Below, piece by piece: positions 1-10,921 of a stretch of DNA of 64,000 nucleotides. The position numbers and the translations under genes were made by a program. The DNA is from Nilaparvata lugens (lineage: Eukaryota > Arthropoda > Insecta > Hemiptera > Delphacidae), in NCBI RefSeq assembly GCF_014356525.2, contig NC_052508.1, positions 62,601,775 through 62,665,774 of the forward strand. Direction: 5' to 3'. The first letter of the stretch is position 1. Each line of letters opens with the position of its first letter. The notes beneath the pieces are model-generated. The model was not told the origin of the DNA, made no database searches, and saw nothing but the letters and a program-made list of their open reading frames with translations.

Positions 1-534
1 ACTATTGGTCTACAAATGTTTTAGCTTACATTATTTGTAATTGGCTGCTTTTATGGCACAATTTGCATGTGGATAATAAATGTATTAATGATATTCGACA
101 GTATTTGGTTGGCTTTTCTTCGAGGTGGTTTTATGCAGATGCGCATTGATTTGCATCAGATTATTATTACTACAGTATTTCTATTTGTGTGACGCCTAGA
201 CGCCTTATTTAGCATCACTTCGTTGACATGGAATAATAATATTGATATCTGAGATTTTTCTACATTCAAAGAAAATAAGAGAACTTCAAGTATATAGGGT
301 TTCTGGGGTAAGAATATTAGTTAGTAAACAGTAAACAAAACGATGGAGAAATATAGGAAAGAGTGAAAATATTGAAAGAGTTTAGCAACAAGCAATTACA
401 TCTTTGTTTCTATTCTTTTATTTTTTGAAATAGAACAATTTTCAAATTTCAATAGCCAAATTTCAGGTAGAACTTTTCTAAAATTCAAAAAAAAATCATA
501 GATATTACCTTAGTTTATGTTAGCCCATTTGAAA
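1..534. other. AT-rich sequence, no gene seen
   Basis: Unique-looking AT-rich DNA. I see no supported reading frame, RNA gene or repeat that recurs elsewhere in the window. Confidence 0.5.
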
Positions 535-1041
535 TCATAGTGGAAGAGAGTATTCAAAATTGAGAGGAATAAGATTATATACAAGAAGAAGAAGGGCCAA
601 GAAAGATTCCATTGATAAAATTGTATGGAAAAAGAGATGATAGAATGGTGATAAAGAGAAGATGATGAATAACCAAAAGAAGAGTATGTGAAGGAGAAAA
701 CGAAGAAGAGTAGGAGGAAGAGGAAGAAGAAGAAGAAGAAGAAAAAGAAGAAACGAAAATGAGAAAGAAGGGAGAGAAAAAGGTGATGAAGAAGATGGAG
801 TAGAAAACGAAAATGAGAAAAAAGGGAGAGAAAAAGGTGATGAAGGAGATGGAGTAGAAAGAGGAAAAAAGTATGAGGAGAGGAAGAAGGAAGGAGGAGT
901 AGAAGAAGGAGAGTAGGGAGAAGAGAGAGAAGAAGGAGAAGGATGAGGAGAACAAGGAGGACAAGGAGGAAGATAAGGAAATGAAAAAGGAGAAGTGGTG
1001 GTGGAAGAGGACGATGAGGAGGAAGAGGGGGAGGATAAAAG

Positions 1042-1072
<31 letters not shown>

Positions 1073-1080
1073 GGTAGCAG
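535..1080. repeat. Purine-rich low-complexity tract with GAA runs and a 54-bp tandem duplication
   Basis: The plus strand is almost entirely A and G. Pure GAA runs lie near 723-742 and 1041-1071. A 54-bp unit starting AAACGAAAATGAG is repeated twice in tandem (751-804 and 805-858). The minus strand is therefore an open Ser/Leu/Phe-rich frame of about 220 codons, and a second minus frame is also open. The unit is a multiple of three, so the frame survives duplication. I regard the frames as by-products of composition, not genes. Confidence 0.85.
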
Positions 1081-1535
1081 ATCCAGCAAACAATGGATGC
1101 TTAGAATAAATTTTAGTATCGTGCTTCTCTCGTTAGCCCTCGAAGTCCGTGAGCTTAGTCGCAAGCGCGGACTTACTTGAAAATAAAAAAGTCTCATAAT
1201 ATGGAATTCAACGCGGATAGTAAGTAGCTCTGTTCTCAGTTTAAGGGAATATTAAGTAGCTGCTTCACGTATGCGTCATATACACCACATTGTAAGTATA
1301 GTAATAGTGTTAGTAATCTGTGATAATAACCTATAGTGATAATGATGCATACAGTAATAGCAATGTGTTTTTTCGATAATAAGTAATAAGTGATTTATGA
1401 GTCGTTGTCTGGGTTGGAATATTAATTTTTTTGTAAAAGCTAGAACGTGTGCACGTTCTTTGGTGGTTATTGTTTTCGATGATATTCTTGATAATATTCT
1501 CTATGATATTTTGAAACTTTTATTTGTAAAAATTT
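1081..1535. other. No gene seen
   Basis: AT-rich sequence between the purine tract and the first hairpin-type retroposon end. A 75-codon frame starting at 1397 has no recognisable motif and overlaps the repeat. Confidence 0.5.
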
Positions 1536-1650
1536 GGGAGAAGACAGTTTTGGGCTATGCCTGTTGTCTTCTCCCAATCATATTAGATATATTTAATATA
1601 ATTATGATCTATAATTGCCAATGAAATAAAATAAAATAAAATAAATATTC
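1536..1650 (+). repeat. Retroposon 3' end, terminal-hairpin family (copy A)
   Basis: A perfect 11-bp stem, GGGAGAAGACA (1536-1546) with TGTCTTCTCCC (1565-1575), closes a loop that contains a smaller GGC/GCC stem. About 45 bp of AT-rich sequence follows, then a tail of repeated AATAA units (1622-1645). The same arrangement of stem, GTTTTGG loop, CCCAATCAT-like spacer and AATAAA-type tail recurs at seven other places in this window. The simple A-rich tail suggests the 3' terminus of a non-LTR retrotransposon or SINE. Its autonomous parent is not identified. Confidence 0.6.
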
Positions 1651-1872
1651 TGATATTCTTTCTTGGTAATTTTATGTTTATAATCCTAAAAGATATATTA
1701 TGAATAATTGAGGCGATCAAGTTTTTTCACAGGAATGAATTTTTGTGTCTCCCTATACTCCATGAAATATAGCCCAATATATTTATGTTTTCAGAGGAAA
1801 TCGAGCAAATCTATAATACTCCTTAAGAGTTATCAAACACAAACGAATTACAAAATCTTATCAAAATTATGA
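1651..1872. other. No gene seen
   Basis: Short AT-rich spacer between two retroposon fragments. Confidence 0.4.
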
Positions 1873-2056
1873 GTAATAATAATTATAATAATAATAATAT
1901 CGAGTGACCTGGCTGGCTCAGGTCTGGTGTCAGAGTTTTCAGGTCGCAACTGATCAATTTCAGGGCCTCTGACATTACTCAACGACTGCTTTTTAGGCAG
2001 CCGGGACCGAAGGCTTAACGTGTCCATCCGAAACACGGGAGTGGCCCGAGATATGA
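1873..2056 (-). repeat. SINE fragment with conserved central core and AAT-type tail
   Basis: Read on the minus strand, a core containing CCCGTGTTTCGGATGG and TTCGGTCCCGGCTG is followed by a gene-free body and an ATT/AAT-rich tail (1873-1900 on the plus strand). The core closely matches that of the full tRNA-derived SINE at 42567-42811, but the sequence after the core differs. This copy lacks a recognisable tRNA head, so it is 5'-truncated or belongs to a subfamily sharing only the core. The 93-codon minus-strand frame across it is incidental. Confidence 0.7.
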
Positions 2057-2547
2057 GTAGAAGGTCCATAGAAAAAGCATTCGAGTTTTTCCATTGTTGA
2101 ATTGTAATATTCTTCAAATTGATATTCAAGATTCTATTAATTAATATTCAAGAGTTTATAATTCTTAGACGCTTCTGTGATATGATTATTGATTTTTTTA
2201 TTTTAGATGATTATTGTAATAGGTGACTTACCATTAGAGAAATAATTCTAAGGATGTAGCAGGAAATCACTCTTGCTTACCTGTAATGATCAAGAGAAAA
2301 ATATAAGGAATAAATATAAATTCCGATCATGAAATCAATATTGTTTATTCATTTTAAAAATCTAATAAGCTCCGAAGAGTGCAATTTAAAATTACATAAC
2401 TGCAATTCAAACAAACTATAAACCACAACTCAAGTCAACTCGATACAACCAAAGAGGATGAGAATAGTATTCATGTTTTCCTTGATACAAAACAATAAAA
2501 TCCAATTGAAAAACATCCAAATGCAACGGAAGAAATACAACTGAAAG
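2057..2547. other. No gene seen
   Basis: AT-rich DNA with no recurring element and no supported frame. Confidence 0.45.
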
Positions 2548-2695
2548 GCCTGGTTGCACAAAAGCTGGTAAAATTTTAAACATGATTAATTTCACGAAAA
2601 CCAATCAAAAAAGGCTTTTTCGAAAGAAGGCTTCTCTGATTGCTTCTTCTGAAATTAATCACGATTGATATTTAACCAGCTTTTGTGCGACCGGC
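2548..2695. mobile_element. MITE-like palindromic element, family GCCYGGTTGCACAAAAGC (copy 1)
   Basis: The first about 47 bp (GCCTGGTTGCACAAAAGC onward) are the imperfect reverse complement of the last about 47 bp. Both arms end in an ATTAATTTCA motif next to a short unpaired centre. A second copy is at 21984-22120. No coding capacity is present, so it is a non-autonomous DNA element. The superfamily is unknown because no target duplication is obvious. Confidence 0.75.
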
Positions 2696-3599
2696 ACAAA
2701 GCAATGCAACATAAAGCAGAGCAACTCAACACAATTCAGCACCTCACTTCTGTATTTGGTTCTTTATATTTTACTATATTTTCAATCCTTTCAATCTACT
2801 ACTATATTTGGAGACATTTCATCAATATTAGGCATTTCTGTATGAAATTTCTTTGTAGTAGGCCTATTCGTTTTCCTAATGATGATAGCATTTTCCTGAA
2901 TTAATTTAAATTTATGCTAAATTTTTCCCAAATTAATAGCATAAGCTCTACGCTTGTGCGTGGATAATGAGAAGAATTATGATAAAAAATTAAATATGAG
3001 AGATTATTACGTTTTTCATCTCCAAACTGATAATGTATAGAAATACTCGAATTGAATGTTCTTCATTACTATAGGAAAGCTTTCATTTCATACAACAGTC
3101 ACATCATCCTAAAACAAAATGGCCGCCAAAAACAACGGATATACAGTCGCTAATTGGAATTTTATTGTTCTTCCTGTTCAGATGTAACAACATTCTGATG
3201 AATGGGGTCTCACCCATTCAATTGCGTTTCGACGTTAACTCACTAACACTGTGTTTTATTGTATTTTCTCTTATTGTATTGTACTGCAGTATTATACATT
3301 GTTATGCAGTTACAGCAGGTAGCGCGACCTATTAGAATAGTAACAATGATAGCTTCTGTAAGACGCCCCATCGTGTTTCACATAATCAAAAATCAAAATT
3401 AGTTCAATTTAGGGAAACCGAAGAATAAAATGTGCGGTAATTTTGTCATAAGGGTTCATTAAGACTTGTGGAGTGGTGGAGTTGGTTTTCTTCAATTTTT
3501 TACTGAAGAACTAGGGTCGTTTTCAGCAGAGAAAGGGTTGGTAGGTACCATAAATTTCAGCAAATCTTTATTAAATTGTACGTGTTCTTTGTCATGTAT
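2696..3599. other. No gene seen
   Basis: AT-rich DNA. The 79-codon frame starting at 2665 begins inside the MITE and has no recognisable domain. Confidence 0.45.
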
Positions 3600-3712
3600 A
3601 TTCGCCCATATCCATCTCTGAGGGTTGAGTGTAAGAGAGGGCCGGCTGCGCCCTAACTCCGCCCTCCTAGGTAAGAATAAAGGCAGCTATTCTATTCTAT
3701 TCTATTCTCTTT
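3600..3712 (+). repeat. Retroposon 3' end with TTCTA-repeat tail
   Basis: A GC-richer block (GGCCGGCTGCGCCCTAACTC at 3642-3661) is followed by a polyadenylation-like AATAAA and then a pentameric (TTCTA)n tail (about 3688-3708). A GC-rich 3' UTR ending in a short tandem repeat is typical of truncated non-LTR or SINE insertions. The 5' limit is uncertain. Confidence 0.5.
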
Positions 3713-3877
3713 AAATTCTTATTCATGTTTCTCTACTCTCATGATTATACTCCCAACTTTATCCTTGTGTGAACATTATATTCAGTTCTCTTCATCTTCC
3801 CCCTCCTTATCACGCCCAGTCGTATGTTGATGGGTAGGATATTATTTTATATCCCTTTCAAAGAATCTACAATATTC
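3713..3877 (+). repeat. Upstream part of a retroposon 3' end interrupted by the next element
   Basis: A pyrimidine-rich stretch leads into GATGGGTAGGATATTATTTT and the segment near 3850-3878. That segment is repeated, with several substitutions, at about 4417-4447 on the far side of the composite fold-back element. The simplest reading is that the fold-back element interrupts an older 3'-end repeat related to the copies at 5107 and 7596. Confidence 0.5.
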
Positions 3878-4426
3878 TTTTCCCACAGTTACGTTGAAAA
3901 GTGACCATTGCTGCACTGATTACAGAACGCAAAGAATCACTTTTCCGCTCTAGTGCGGGAAAAATTTTTCTGCACTCCAGATTTGCAACATGGCAACGCA
4001 AAATACTTAGTAGGTTATATGGAGCAACAGTGCAGCAAAATCAAAATGAAGTTGGTAACAGTGACTGCTGTGGCTGCTATAGTGAGCAGAGGTGCAACCA
4101 AGCACAACGCGCTAATTATTAGTATTATATATTATAACCAACGACAACATTTTTATTCAATTTGACAATAAATTAAGGTTTTTATCAATAATAAAATTAC
4201 ACAGAAAAACATTTGATGCATTTCAGGCAATTTTACCCATAATTACTCACTTCTCATATTCAATGGTAACTGTAGGAAAAACTTAATGTGAAATACGTGC
4301 GCAAAGCTCCTCTGCTGCACTCAAGAAACCATTCCGCCCTCGCCTACGGCTCGGGCGTAAACGTTTCTTTCGGTGCAGCAAACTGCCACTTTGCGCACTA
4401 GTTGCACAAATAACTATATATCCTTT
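3878..4426 (+). mobile_element. Composite fold-back element (copy 1)
   Basis: The element opens with TTTTCCCACAGTTACG and has the inverse arm near 4248-4281 (GGTAACTGTAGGAAAA). Immediately outside that arm is a 102-bp palindromic module (4297-4398) with an outer stem GTGCGCAAAG/CTTTGCGCAC and an inner stem around CGCCCT...GGGCG. Near-identical copies are at 50864-51396 (plus) and 47110-48264 (minus, with extra core). Short plus-strand frames of 70-73 codons inside it are open in the other copies too, but look incidental. It is non-autonomous. Confidence 0.75.
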
Positions 4427-4660
4427 TCAGAGAATCTACAATATGCTTTGTTGAAAAACCGCCGATTTATGAAGTTACATCGCAATATTATTGTATCGTT
4501 ATTCAAATTGCATTCAATCTTGAGTCTCATTGATTAATTTTTCATACTTTGTGAAATTCGTTGAATGATAAGCCATACTGTTATTTAACGTAAATTAGTG
4601 TATAGCCAGTGGATATTGTAACATACATTAATAAAGAACTCTGATCTAATCATCCCTATC
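4427..4660 (+). repeat. Retroposon 3' end, CCGCC(A/G)ATTTA family (diverged copy)
   Basis: Contains ACCGCCGATTTATGAAG, then an AT-rich stretch, then GTGTATAGCCAGTGGATATT and a closing AATAAAG. These landmarks occur in the same order in the copies at 5107, 6182 (reverse), 7596 and 14905. It continues the repeat broken by the element at 3878-4426. Confidence 0.6.
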
Positions 4661-5106
4661 TTATAATTCCACCTATAACATCTTCTCCTTATTGATGTTT
4701 CATACAGAAAACATAGTAAACTTATACTACTCTATGGTTCTACTATCTCTTTTCTTTTTTTGAAGCGCTCTCCTGTTCCTTCAGCTTCTTCCTATAATGT
4801 GGCATCCACAGTTTTTTTACTAATTTCTCCTCATCACTCCATTCTTGTGTTCTTCCTTTTCCAAATCCTCCATCTCCAAAATATCGACATATTCTTTGAA
4901 ATATTGTTCTTATTATGCTTCTCCCTTGTTATTATTTTTCTTCTCCTTTTGCTTTTTCTGTTCCCATTACGTTTTTCTTACAATTGTAACTTTTTCAATC
5001 ACCTATTTGGTTAATTTTATTTCTTGTATATTTCTTCTATTACTTCCTATCTATGATTTGCCATTCTTCCCGAAATTTCGTTATTTGTGATTCTCACTCT
5101 CCACCT
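4661..5106. repeat. Pyrimidine-rich low-complexity tract
   Basis: Strongly T/C-biased plus strand, open in two frames as Leu/Ser/Phe-rich peptides of 81-84 codons with no domain. A similar tract precedes the 3'-end repeats at 3713 and 14905, so it may be part of that repeat's 3' UTR. Confidence 0.5.
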
Positions 5107-5416
5107 GCTCTCTTATTCTTTGGTAGAGAGTTAGTGGGGAGGATATTTTTAATATTCTTCCCAAAGAATGGACATTGATATGTCCAAAGCTCCGCCAATT
5201 TATGTAGATGCATAACAATATGATTATTATCTATAGTTATTATATTACAAATTGCTTTTTCATATCATATACAGTTCAATAATTATTTTCTTAGTCTATA
5301 TCATGTAAATTCATCTATAATTTTGCTGTATTGTAAGCTGTTGTATATAAGTGTATAAGACAGTATATATTGTAATCTACATAAATAAAGTACTCAATCA
5401 ATCAATCAATCAATCC
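5107..5416 (+). repeat. Retroposon 3' end, CCGCC(A/G)ATTTA family with CAAT tail (copy 1)
   Basis: Starts near TTGGTAGAGAGTTAG, passes through TCCGCCAATTTATGTAGATG and ends with AATAAAGTACTCAATCAATC followed by more CAAT units. The copies at 7596-7882 (plus) and 6182-6418 (minus) are highly similar over more than 200 bp. The 4-base tandem tail at one end only indicates target-primed retroposition. Confidence 0.7.
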
Positions 5417-6181
5417 TCTTTTATATGCGACCGACAAAAGTAAGACTGATTACTGAGATGAGAGAGAAACACATATAGAGATAATCAGGGATATTCACAA
5501 TGCACAGTAGTAGATCTCTCTGAGCAGAAAACCATGAACAAAACCATTAAGTTTTCTATTGTTAATATTGGGAAGCCATAACCAATTGGATAACCACCGC
5601 GGTGCTACTGTATTTTCTCATTCTTTCATTTCTTTCTTCACCTTCTCCCTTTCATTCTACCCGCGACAACAGTTTATCTTTGTTTACACCTTAATTTATA
5701 CCTTACTCTCTCTCTTCCACACTTCCTTTCACTCATCATCTTTCTTTCATTAATAACATTTTTTTTCAGATAATTATTCCGGTGACTAGAGCACGATCGT
5801 CGATTTGGACAGAATCTTTAGAAGAGGAGCGAAAAAGTGAGAGAAGGAAAAGAATTGAGGAGAAGAATGGGAAGAAACAATAGATCGGTGGGACACCTTT
5901 CCATTTCAGAGGTGTTCGCGGTCATTTAAAAGAACAACGTTGTTCCGCGGTGTGTGTAATGAAAGAATAGACTAAGATGAAGAAGAAGGGGAGGAGAAGG
6001 AGAAGAAGAAAATAGAAAGAACAATGGAAACGGTAGAGAAGCACTATACGTAGTTTTGAAATAATAGATGTGAATATAGGAATGCATGAAAAATTGAAAA
6101 ATAATTGGAGTGAATGTAAAGAACGCGTGAAAATCATGGATGCGAGCTGGTATGTTCTACATGTATAGAGAGAAAGAGATT
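5417..6181. other. No gene seen; partly purine-rich
   Basis: About 5820-6020 is purine-rich on the plus strand, giving a low-complexity minus-strand frame. The rest is AT-rich without recurring elements. Confidence 0.45.
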
Positions 6182-6418
6182 GATTGATTGAGTACTTACT
6201 TTATTCATTCAGATTACGATATATACTGGCTTATACACTTATTTTATACAATAGCTTACAATACAGCAAAGTTTTAGAGTAATTTACATAATATAAACTA
6301 AGAAAATAATTATTGAACTGTATATGATATGAAAAATAGCGATTTGGAATAACTATAGATAATATTGTTATGCATGTACGGAGCTTTAGACATATCAATG
6401 GTCATTCTTCGGAAAGAA
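6182..6418 (-). repeat. Retroposon 3' end, CCGCC(A/G)ATTTA family (copy 2, reverse)
   Basis: Reverse complement of the 5107 and 7596 copies. It begins at GATTGATTGATTGAGTACTT, the reverse of the CAAT tail, and ends in a segment matching CCAAAGCTCCG and the flanking hexamers with a few substitutions. Confidence 0.7.
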
Positions 6419-6420
6419 TA

Positions 6421-6510
6421 TTTTATTTTTTTATTCTATTTATTCATAGACAATAGATACAATGCAGGTAAAAACAACAGGCATTCACCCAAAACTGCTT
6501 TAAACCTTAA
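6421..6510 (-). repeat. Retroposon 3' end, terminal-hairpin family (copy G)
   Basis: On the minus strand it reads GCAGTTTTGGGTGAATGCCT, then TGTTGTTTTTACC and an AATAAATAGAATAAAA tail. The loop and tail match the family, but the outer stem has decayed. It abuts another retroposon 3' end at 6418. Confidence 0.5.
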
Positions 6511-6865
6511 TTTGAAATACACCGTCTAGAGGTTAAGTAAATAATAACTTAATTCACACACTATTTTGAGTCCAAAAAATGTATGTATTACAATAATTTT
6601 GGATTTATCAAATTAATTGATTTCAAAATACAAATCCAAACGAAAATCTTCCTCCACAAACACAAAAAACATTAAAAATTTCACTTAAATCCACAAAATA
6701 TTCTTCCCAGCAAATATCTACCAAAAGATATGGAGAGAGATATAATGAAAGATAAATATAATGAAATATCCAATGTAAAGAACTGATAAATTGAATAGAA
6801 ATTCTACTCTTCAAATTAAACATTTCTTTAATCAAAACCGAATCATCACTAATCATAAAATATGT
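6511..6865. other. No gene seen
   Basis: AT-rich; a 77-codon minus-strand frame at 6623-6856 has no recognisable domain. Confidence 0.45.
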
Positions 6866-7275
6866 TCAGGAGATATTTTGATATCAATCATGGATTGATT
6901 CGACAATAATTTTATGGAATTATTTCCATACCGAAATAGTTGTTGATATTTTAAAGTGTGTGAATGTCAATTTGAATTTTGATATCAATCATCAATTGAT
7001 TTGACAATAATTTTATGGAATCATTACCATACCGAAGTACTATCAGAGATGAAATTTTAAAGTGTGTCAATATTTTCTTAACAATCTACAATTTAAGCTT
7101 CCTCTATTATTTACAATAAACTAATTTACAACTAATTAAGCCAACTGTAAGATATCAACATCTAATTTGTTGATATGTAATATGCTTCCTAATCGTTATT
7201 CAATGTAAACTTCCTCTATCATTCACAATAAACTAATTCACAACTAATTAAGCCTACTGAAAGATATCAACAGAA
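6866..7275. repeat. Two successive local tandem duplications
   Basis: GATATCAATCATNNATTGAT plus about 80 bp downstream, including ACAATAATTTTATGGAAT, occurs at 6880-6945 and again at 6980-7045. A second duplicated block, CTTCCTCTATNATTNACAAT through AACTAATTAAGCC, occurs near 7098-7145 and 7210-7255. Copies differ by point substitutions, so these are old local duplications. Confidence 0.7.
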
Positions 7276-7595
7276 ATGGAGCATTGGATGAGGTATGTGG
7301 TGGGCCTATGTAGATGTTTTCTAACCTATTTCAACAATGAACATACTACAATTTTAACTTTGTCTATCATTTATAGTATTGTTGTACTACTGCTATGGGA
7401 GCATAAACAAATATTGGATAGTCTAGTGAATAAAATAGAAACAAATATACAGGAATAGTGCCTTACGGTTTCAACTATTTTATCAATCTAGATCATGAAA
7501 CTCCATTGTAATTTTTTCTAATTCTCAAATTTTAGTGGTGACAAAGTTAGTCTTGGTGAGATCATAATATGCTACCTTGTGTCTCACATTAGTTT
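7276..7595. other. No gene supported
   Basis: A 60-codon plus-strand frame (7276-7458) is not low-complexity and ends in QILDSLVNKIETNIQE, but I recognise no family. Context (tandem duplication on one side, retroposon end on the other) gives no support. Confidence 0.4.
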
Positions 7596-7882
7596 TGGTA
7601 GAGAGTTAAGTAGGGAGGATATTTTTAATATTCTTTCCGAAGAATGGACATTGATATGTCCAAAGCTCCGCCAATTTATGTAGATGCATAACAATATAAT
7701 TATCTATAGTTATTATATTACAAATTACTTTTTCATATCATATACAGTTCAATAATTATTTTCTTAGTCTATATTATGTAAATTCATCTACAGTTTTGCT
7801 GTATTGTAAGCTATTGTATATAAGTGTATAAGCCAGTATATATTGTAATCTACTCGTACATAAATAAAGTACTCAATCAATT
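7596..7882 (+). repeat. Retroposon 3' end, CCGCC(A/G)ATTTA family with CAAT tail (copy 3)
   Basis: Nearly collinear with 5107-5416: TTGGTAGAGAGTTAAG, TCCGCCAATTTATGTAGATG, GTATAAGCCAGTATATATTG, AATAAAGTACTCAATCAATT. It has a small CTCG insertion near the end. Confidence 0.7.
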
Positions 7883-10101
7883 ACCTACTGATGAATTCCA
7901 GACTAAAAACTCTCTTCCAGAATATTTTTATATTGTCTGGAAATACTTTAAGCCAGTCACTATAACTCACTTCGTGAGGGATTACAATTTTAAACTCTTT
8001 TTAAAAATCTCTTTCTCTTTCTATCGAACCGAAATCATTCATTCAAGTCCTATTATTCGGTTTCCTTTTCTCTTTTTATCCGCCCCCGAACTCGAAGATA
8101 GAGAAAAATTAAATCTCCTCCGAATATGACAAAAAGAAATAAGCTTCTTCCCTTCACCCATCTGCTTCATAATAAACCCGCTACGGGTGGTGCAGGTCGG
8201 TTCAACCAATAATATGCATATTAATCCTGACATTCCGTGTAACGTTCACAGAAAATGAACAGAAAAAAAATTTTGGTTGAGGGGGACATTTTTTACACTC
8301 TAGTACTACTGAGCCACCACCCTCTTCTACATCTGATACAATCCTAAAGAAATTAAAAGATTCCATCTCAAAACTGAATATGATTTTTTAAGGGGTGACA
8401 CTTTTTTAAGGTCCCAAAAACCTCTTGTTCTATTCACTCGATCATAACCGCAATATTTGCTCTGGAAGTAATTACCAGTTAAATTACAACGGGTAATGTA
8501 GGTAATGTTTGTAAACAATACGTATGAATCTTATAAAAAATTCAATTGAAAGGCATGTATGTAGTATGCAAATGAAACCCTGTTTTTTGTGAACTTTTCA
8601 TTTTTTCATAGTAACGCGTGTTGTGGAGTAAGGGTTAGCTTTATGGGGTTGACTACTGTTCAGAGAGGGGTGAAGTTTTTTCTTGGAAAAAACCATGATA
8701 GATTAATTAGAATCACTCAACAAAACGCCTAGTTGATTAGAAATTAATAAAAAGGAGTGGTGTAATTTGGATAATTAGTTCTAAAGATAGTTAGAAAGGG
8801 GGACGGTATGTGAAAAAATCTGTCAAAATATTTTGGACTGATGAGATTTTTTTTATACATACATTACATGATTACATACACCGAATGTGGGCATATCTTC
8901 CCGATGACATCTTACTTTTAAGAGGTACTTTTTGGATATTTTGACTGTAGGAGCATAAATGACATGACGAATACAAATGCTATTTCATAAGTATTCCACT
9001 TGTTCAATCAATTTATTCTTGCAAATTACACTATTTCTAAATTTAACGTTTCCCGCGCCTTTCCTGTATGTAAAATCTTCAAGCTATATTAGTGATAACT
9101 TTACAATTAAACATAGATAAAAAAAAGTTGTTCACCGATTACTCGAGTCCCCCATTCAGTACAATTTCGGATAGAGCTAGCATGCACGCAAAAATTACCT
9201 AAAACTAGTTAAAAGCATAAGGAATGTGCAAAGTATAGACATTTCAAGAGCCTACGTCCGAAATTTTGCATTTATAAATGGTGCATCTGAATGAAAAATG
9301 TTACGAAGTGGCGATATTTATTTACAAGGCTTCTTGAATGTGAGTCTATAAGGCTGTTTTTAAAAGCTTCTACTAGAAAATTTAGTGAAATTTTGGTCGC
9401 CATATTTGATTAACCACTGACCTTATAGTAAGAACCATTTCCCTCTTCTTCGAAGTTGTCAGATACTGCAAAGAGAGGGAAATTTTTTGTCAGTCCTAGT
9501 ATCAAAATTTAAAAAGAGATAAATTCTATAAACTAATCATCAGTAATAGTAAATTTATTATTTTGCTACTTTTACAAGATCTTTTAAATTTTATGTAGAG
9601 TTGCAAAAATATATTCCGATACTTTTCTATTCACAATATGGCACCAATTGAATAGTAAGTGCTCTGGAAATATTGTTAAATGTATTCTTCCATTTATAGA
9701 TGCTCAAATCTCGGACGAAAATCATAATTGAAAGTTTATTCAACAAGTACGATTATGAATTCAACAAACCTACATATCATCCAAATTAGAATATAATTAG
9801 AAAAATACATTCAATGATAGGAAAGGGCAAAGAGAAGAGCCAGAATATCGAGAAAAATTTAGATCATGAGAAGAAACATAATATTAAAAAGAAAATAGGT
9901 CGGTCATTTGATGTAGGTTACAGAGATTTATTGCGTGAGGAATTCAATTATTGTTGGTAGAAAATAAAAGGTATGAGGAGTAGGAGAACAAGGAGAGGTA
10001 AAAAGGAGAGAGAGATCAAAGAATAATTAATTCAAACTCAAGTTAAAAGTAATCAAATTTTCATTCCCTATCAGAGTTCAGCAGCCATTCAATGAGTTTT
10101 T
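7883..10101. other. 2.2-kb AT-rich stretch without recognised features
   Basis: Short open frames (101 codons plus at 7824-8129; about 63 codons minus at 8039 and 8327) overlap each other or begin in a repeat, and none contains a motif I recognise. No part recurs elsewhere in this window. It may be unique intergenic or intronic DNA. Confidence 0.45.
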
Positions 10102-10921
10102 ACTTTCCTTGCCCTATTACCATAGGTAAGGAAAGTATTGCTTTCCGAAAAAAATTAAGGTACCCAAATTTCTAAATTTCTATACGTTTCAAGGTCCTCT
10201 GAGTCCAAAAAAGTGGTTTTTGGGTATTGGTCTGTATATGTGTGTGTGTGTGTATATGAGTGTATGTGCGTCTGTATACACGATATCTCATCTCCCAATT
10301 AACGGAATGACTTAAAATTTGGAACTTAAGGTCCTTTCACTATAAGGATCCGACACGAACAATTTCGATCAAATACAATTAGAGATGGCGGCTAAAATGG
10401 CGAAAATGTTGTCAAAAACAGGGTTTTTCGTGATTTTCTCGGAAACGGCTCCAACAATTTTGATCAAATTCATACCTAGAATAGTCATCGATAAGCACTA
10501 TCAACTGCCACAAGTCCCATATCTGTAAAAATTTCAGAAGCTCTGCCCAATCAATGCAAAGTTCGATTTTAGATTCCCAATTATCAGGCTTCAGATACAA
10601 TTTAAACAAAGAAAATCAAGTGGAGTAGATTAAGCATGAAAATCTCTACAATTAATGTTCGGTAACATTTTCATCTAAAATTGAAAATAAGCTTCAAATT
10701 CGAGAAAATATGATTATTCAATTGCAAATTATTGTTGATTCTATTAAATCATTCTCTATGAAGAGATAGCAGACCTCATGTGTGTCTCCAGCGTTATTGC
10801 CCTGTCACCAGCTGACTAAAATCTTTGAATAGTAGCTTTGAGATGCGCGGGAACACTAGCGTCAGGTGATCAATTTTCATAACGGCAAGGAAAGTTGTGT
10901 GAGTGCGCCACACCAGATTTT
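10102..10921 (+). mobile_element. 0.8-kb non-autonomous repeat with TG microsatellite (copy 1)
   Basis: Begins TTTTACTTTCCTTGCCCTAT and ends GTGAGTGCGCCACACCAGAT. ACTTTCCTTGCC at the start is the inverse of GGCAAGGAAAGT near the end (about 10891-10902). The start also folds on itself (ACTTTCCTT with AAGGAAAGT near 10127). A TG run lies at about 10240-10254. Copies occur at 18515-19390 (plus) and 45960-46820 (minus). A 65-codon minus frame is shared with the third copy, but the second copy does not keep it. Confidence 0.75.

Noticed and set aside
535..1197. 220-codon minus-strand frame
   Set aside because: Ser/Leu/Phe-rich translation of a purine tract with tandem duplication; other frames are also open.
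10412..10609. Conserved protein of about 65 residues shared with 46326-46517
   Set aside because: The frame exists only because both are copies of one non-autonomous repeat. The third copy does not keep it and no domain is recognisable.
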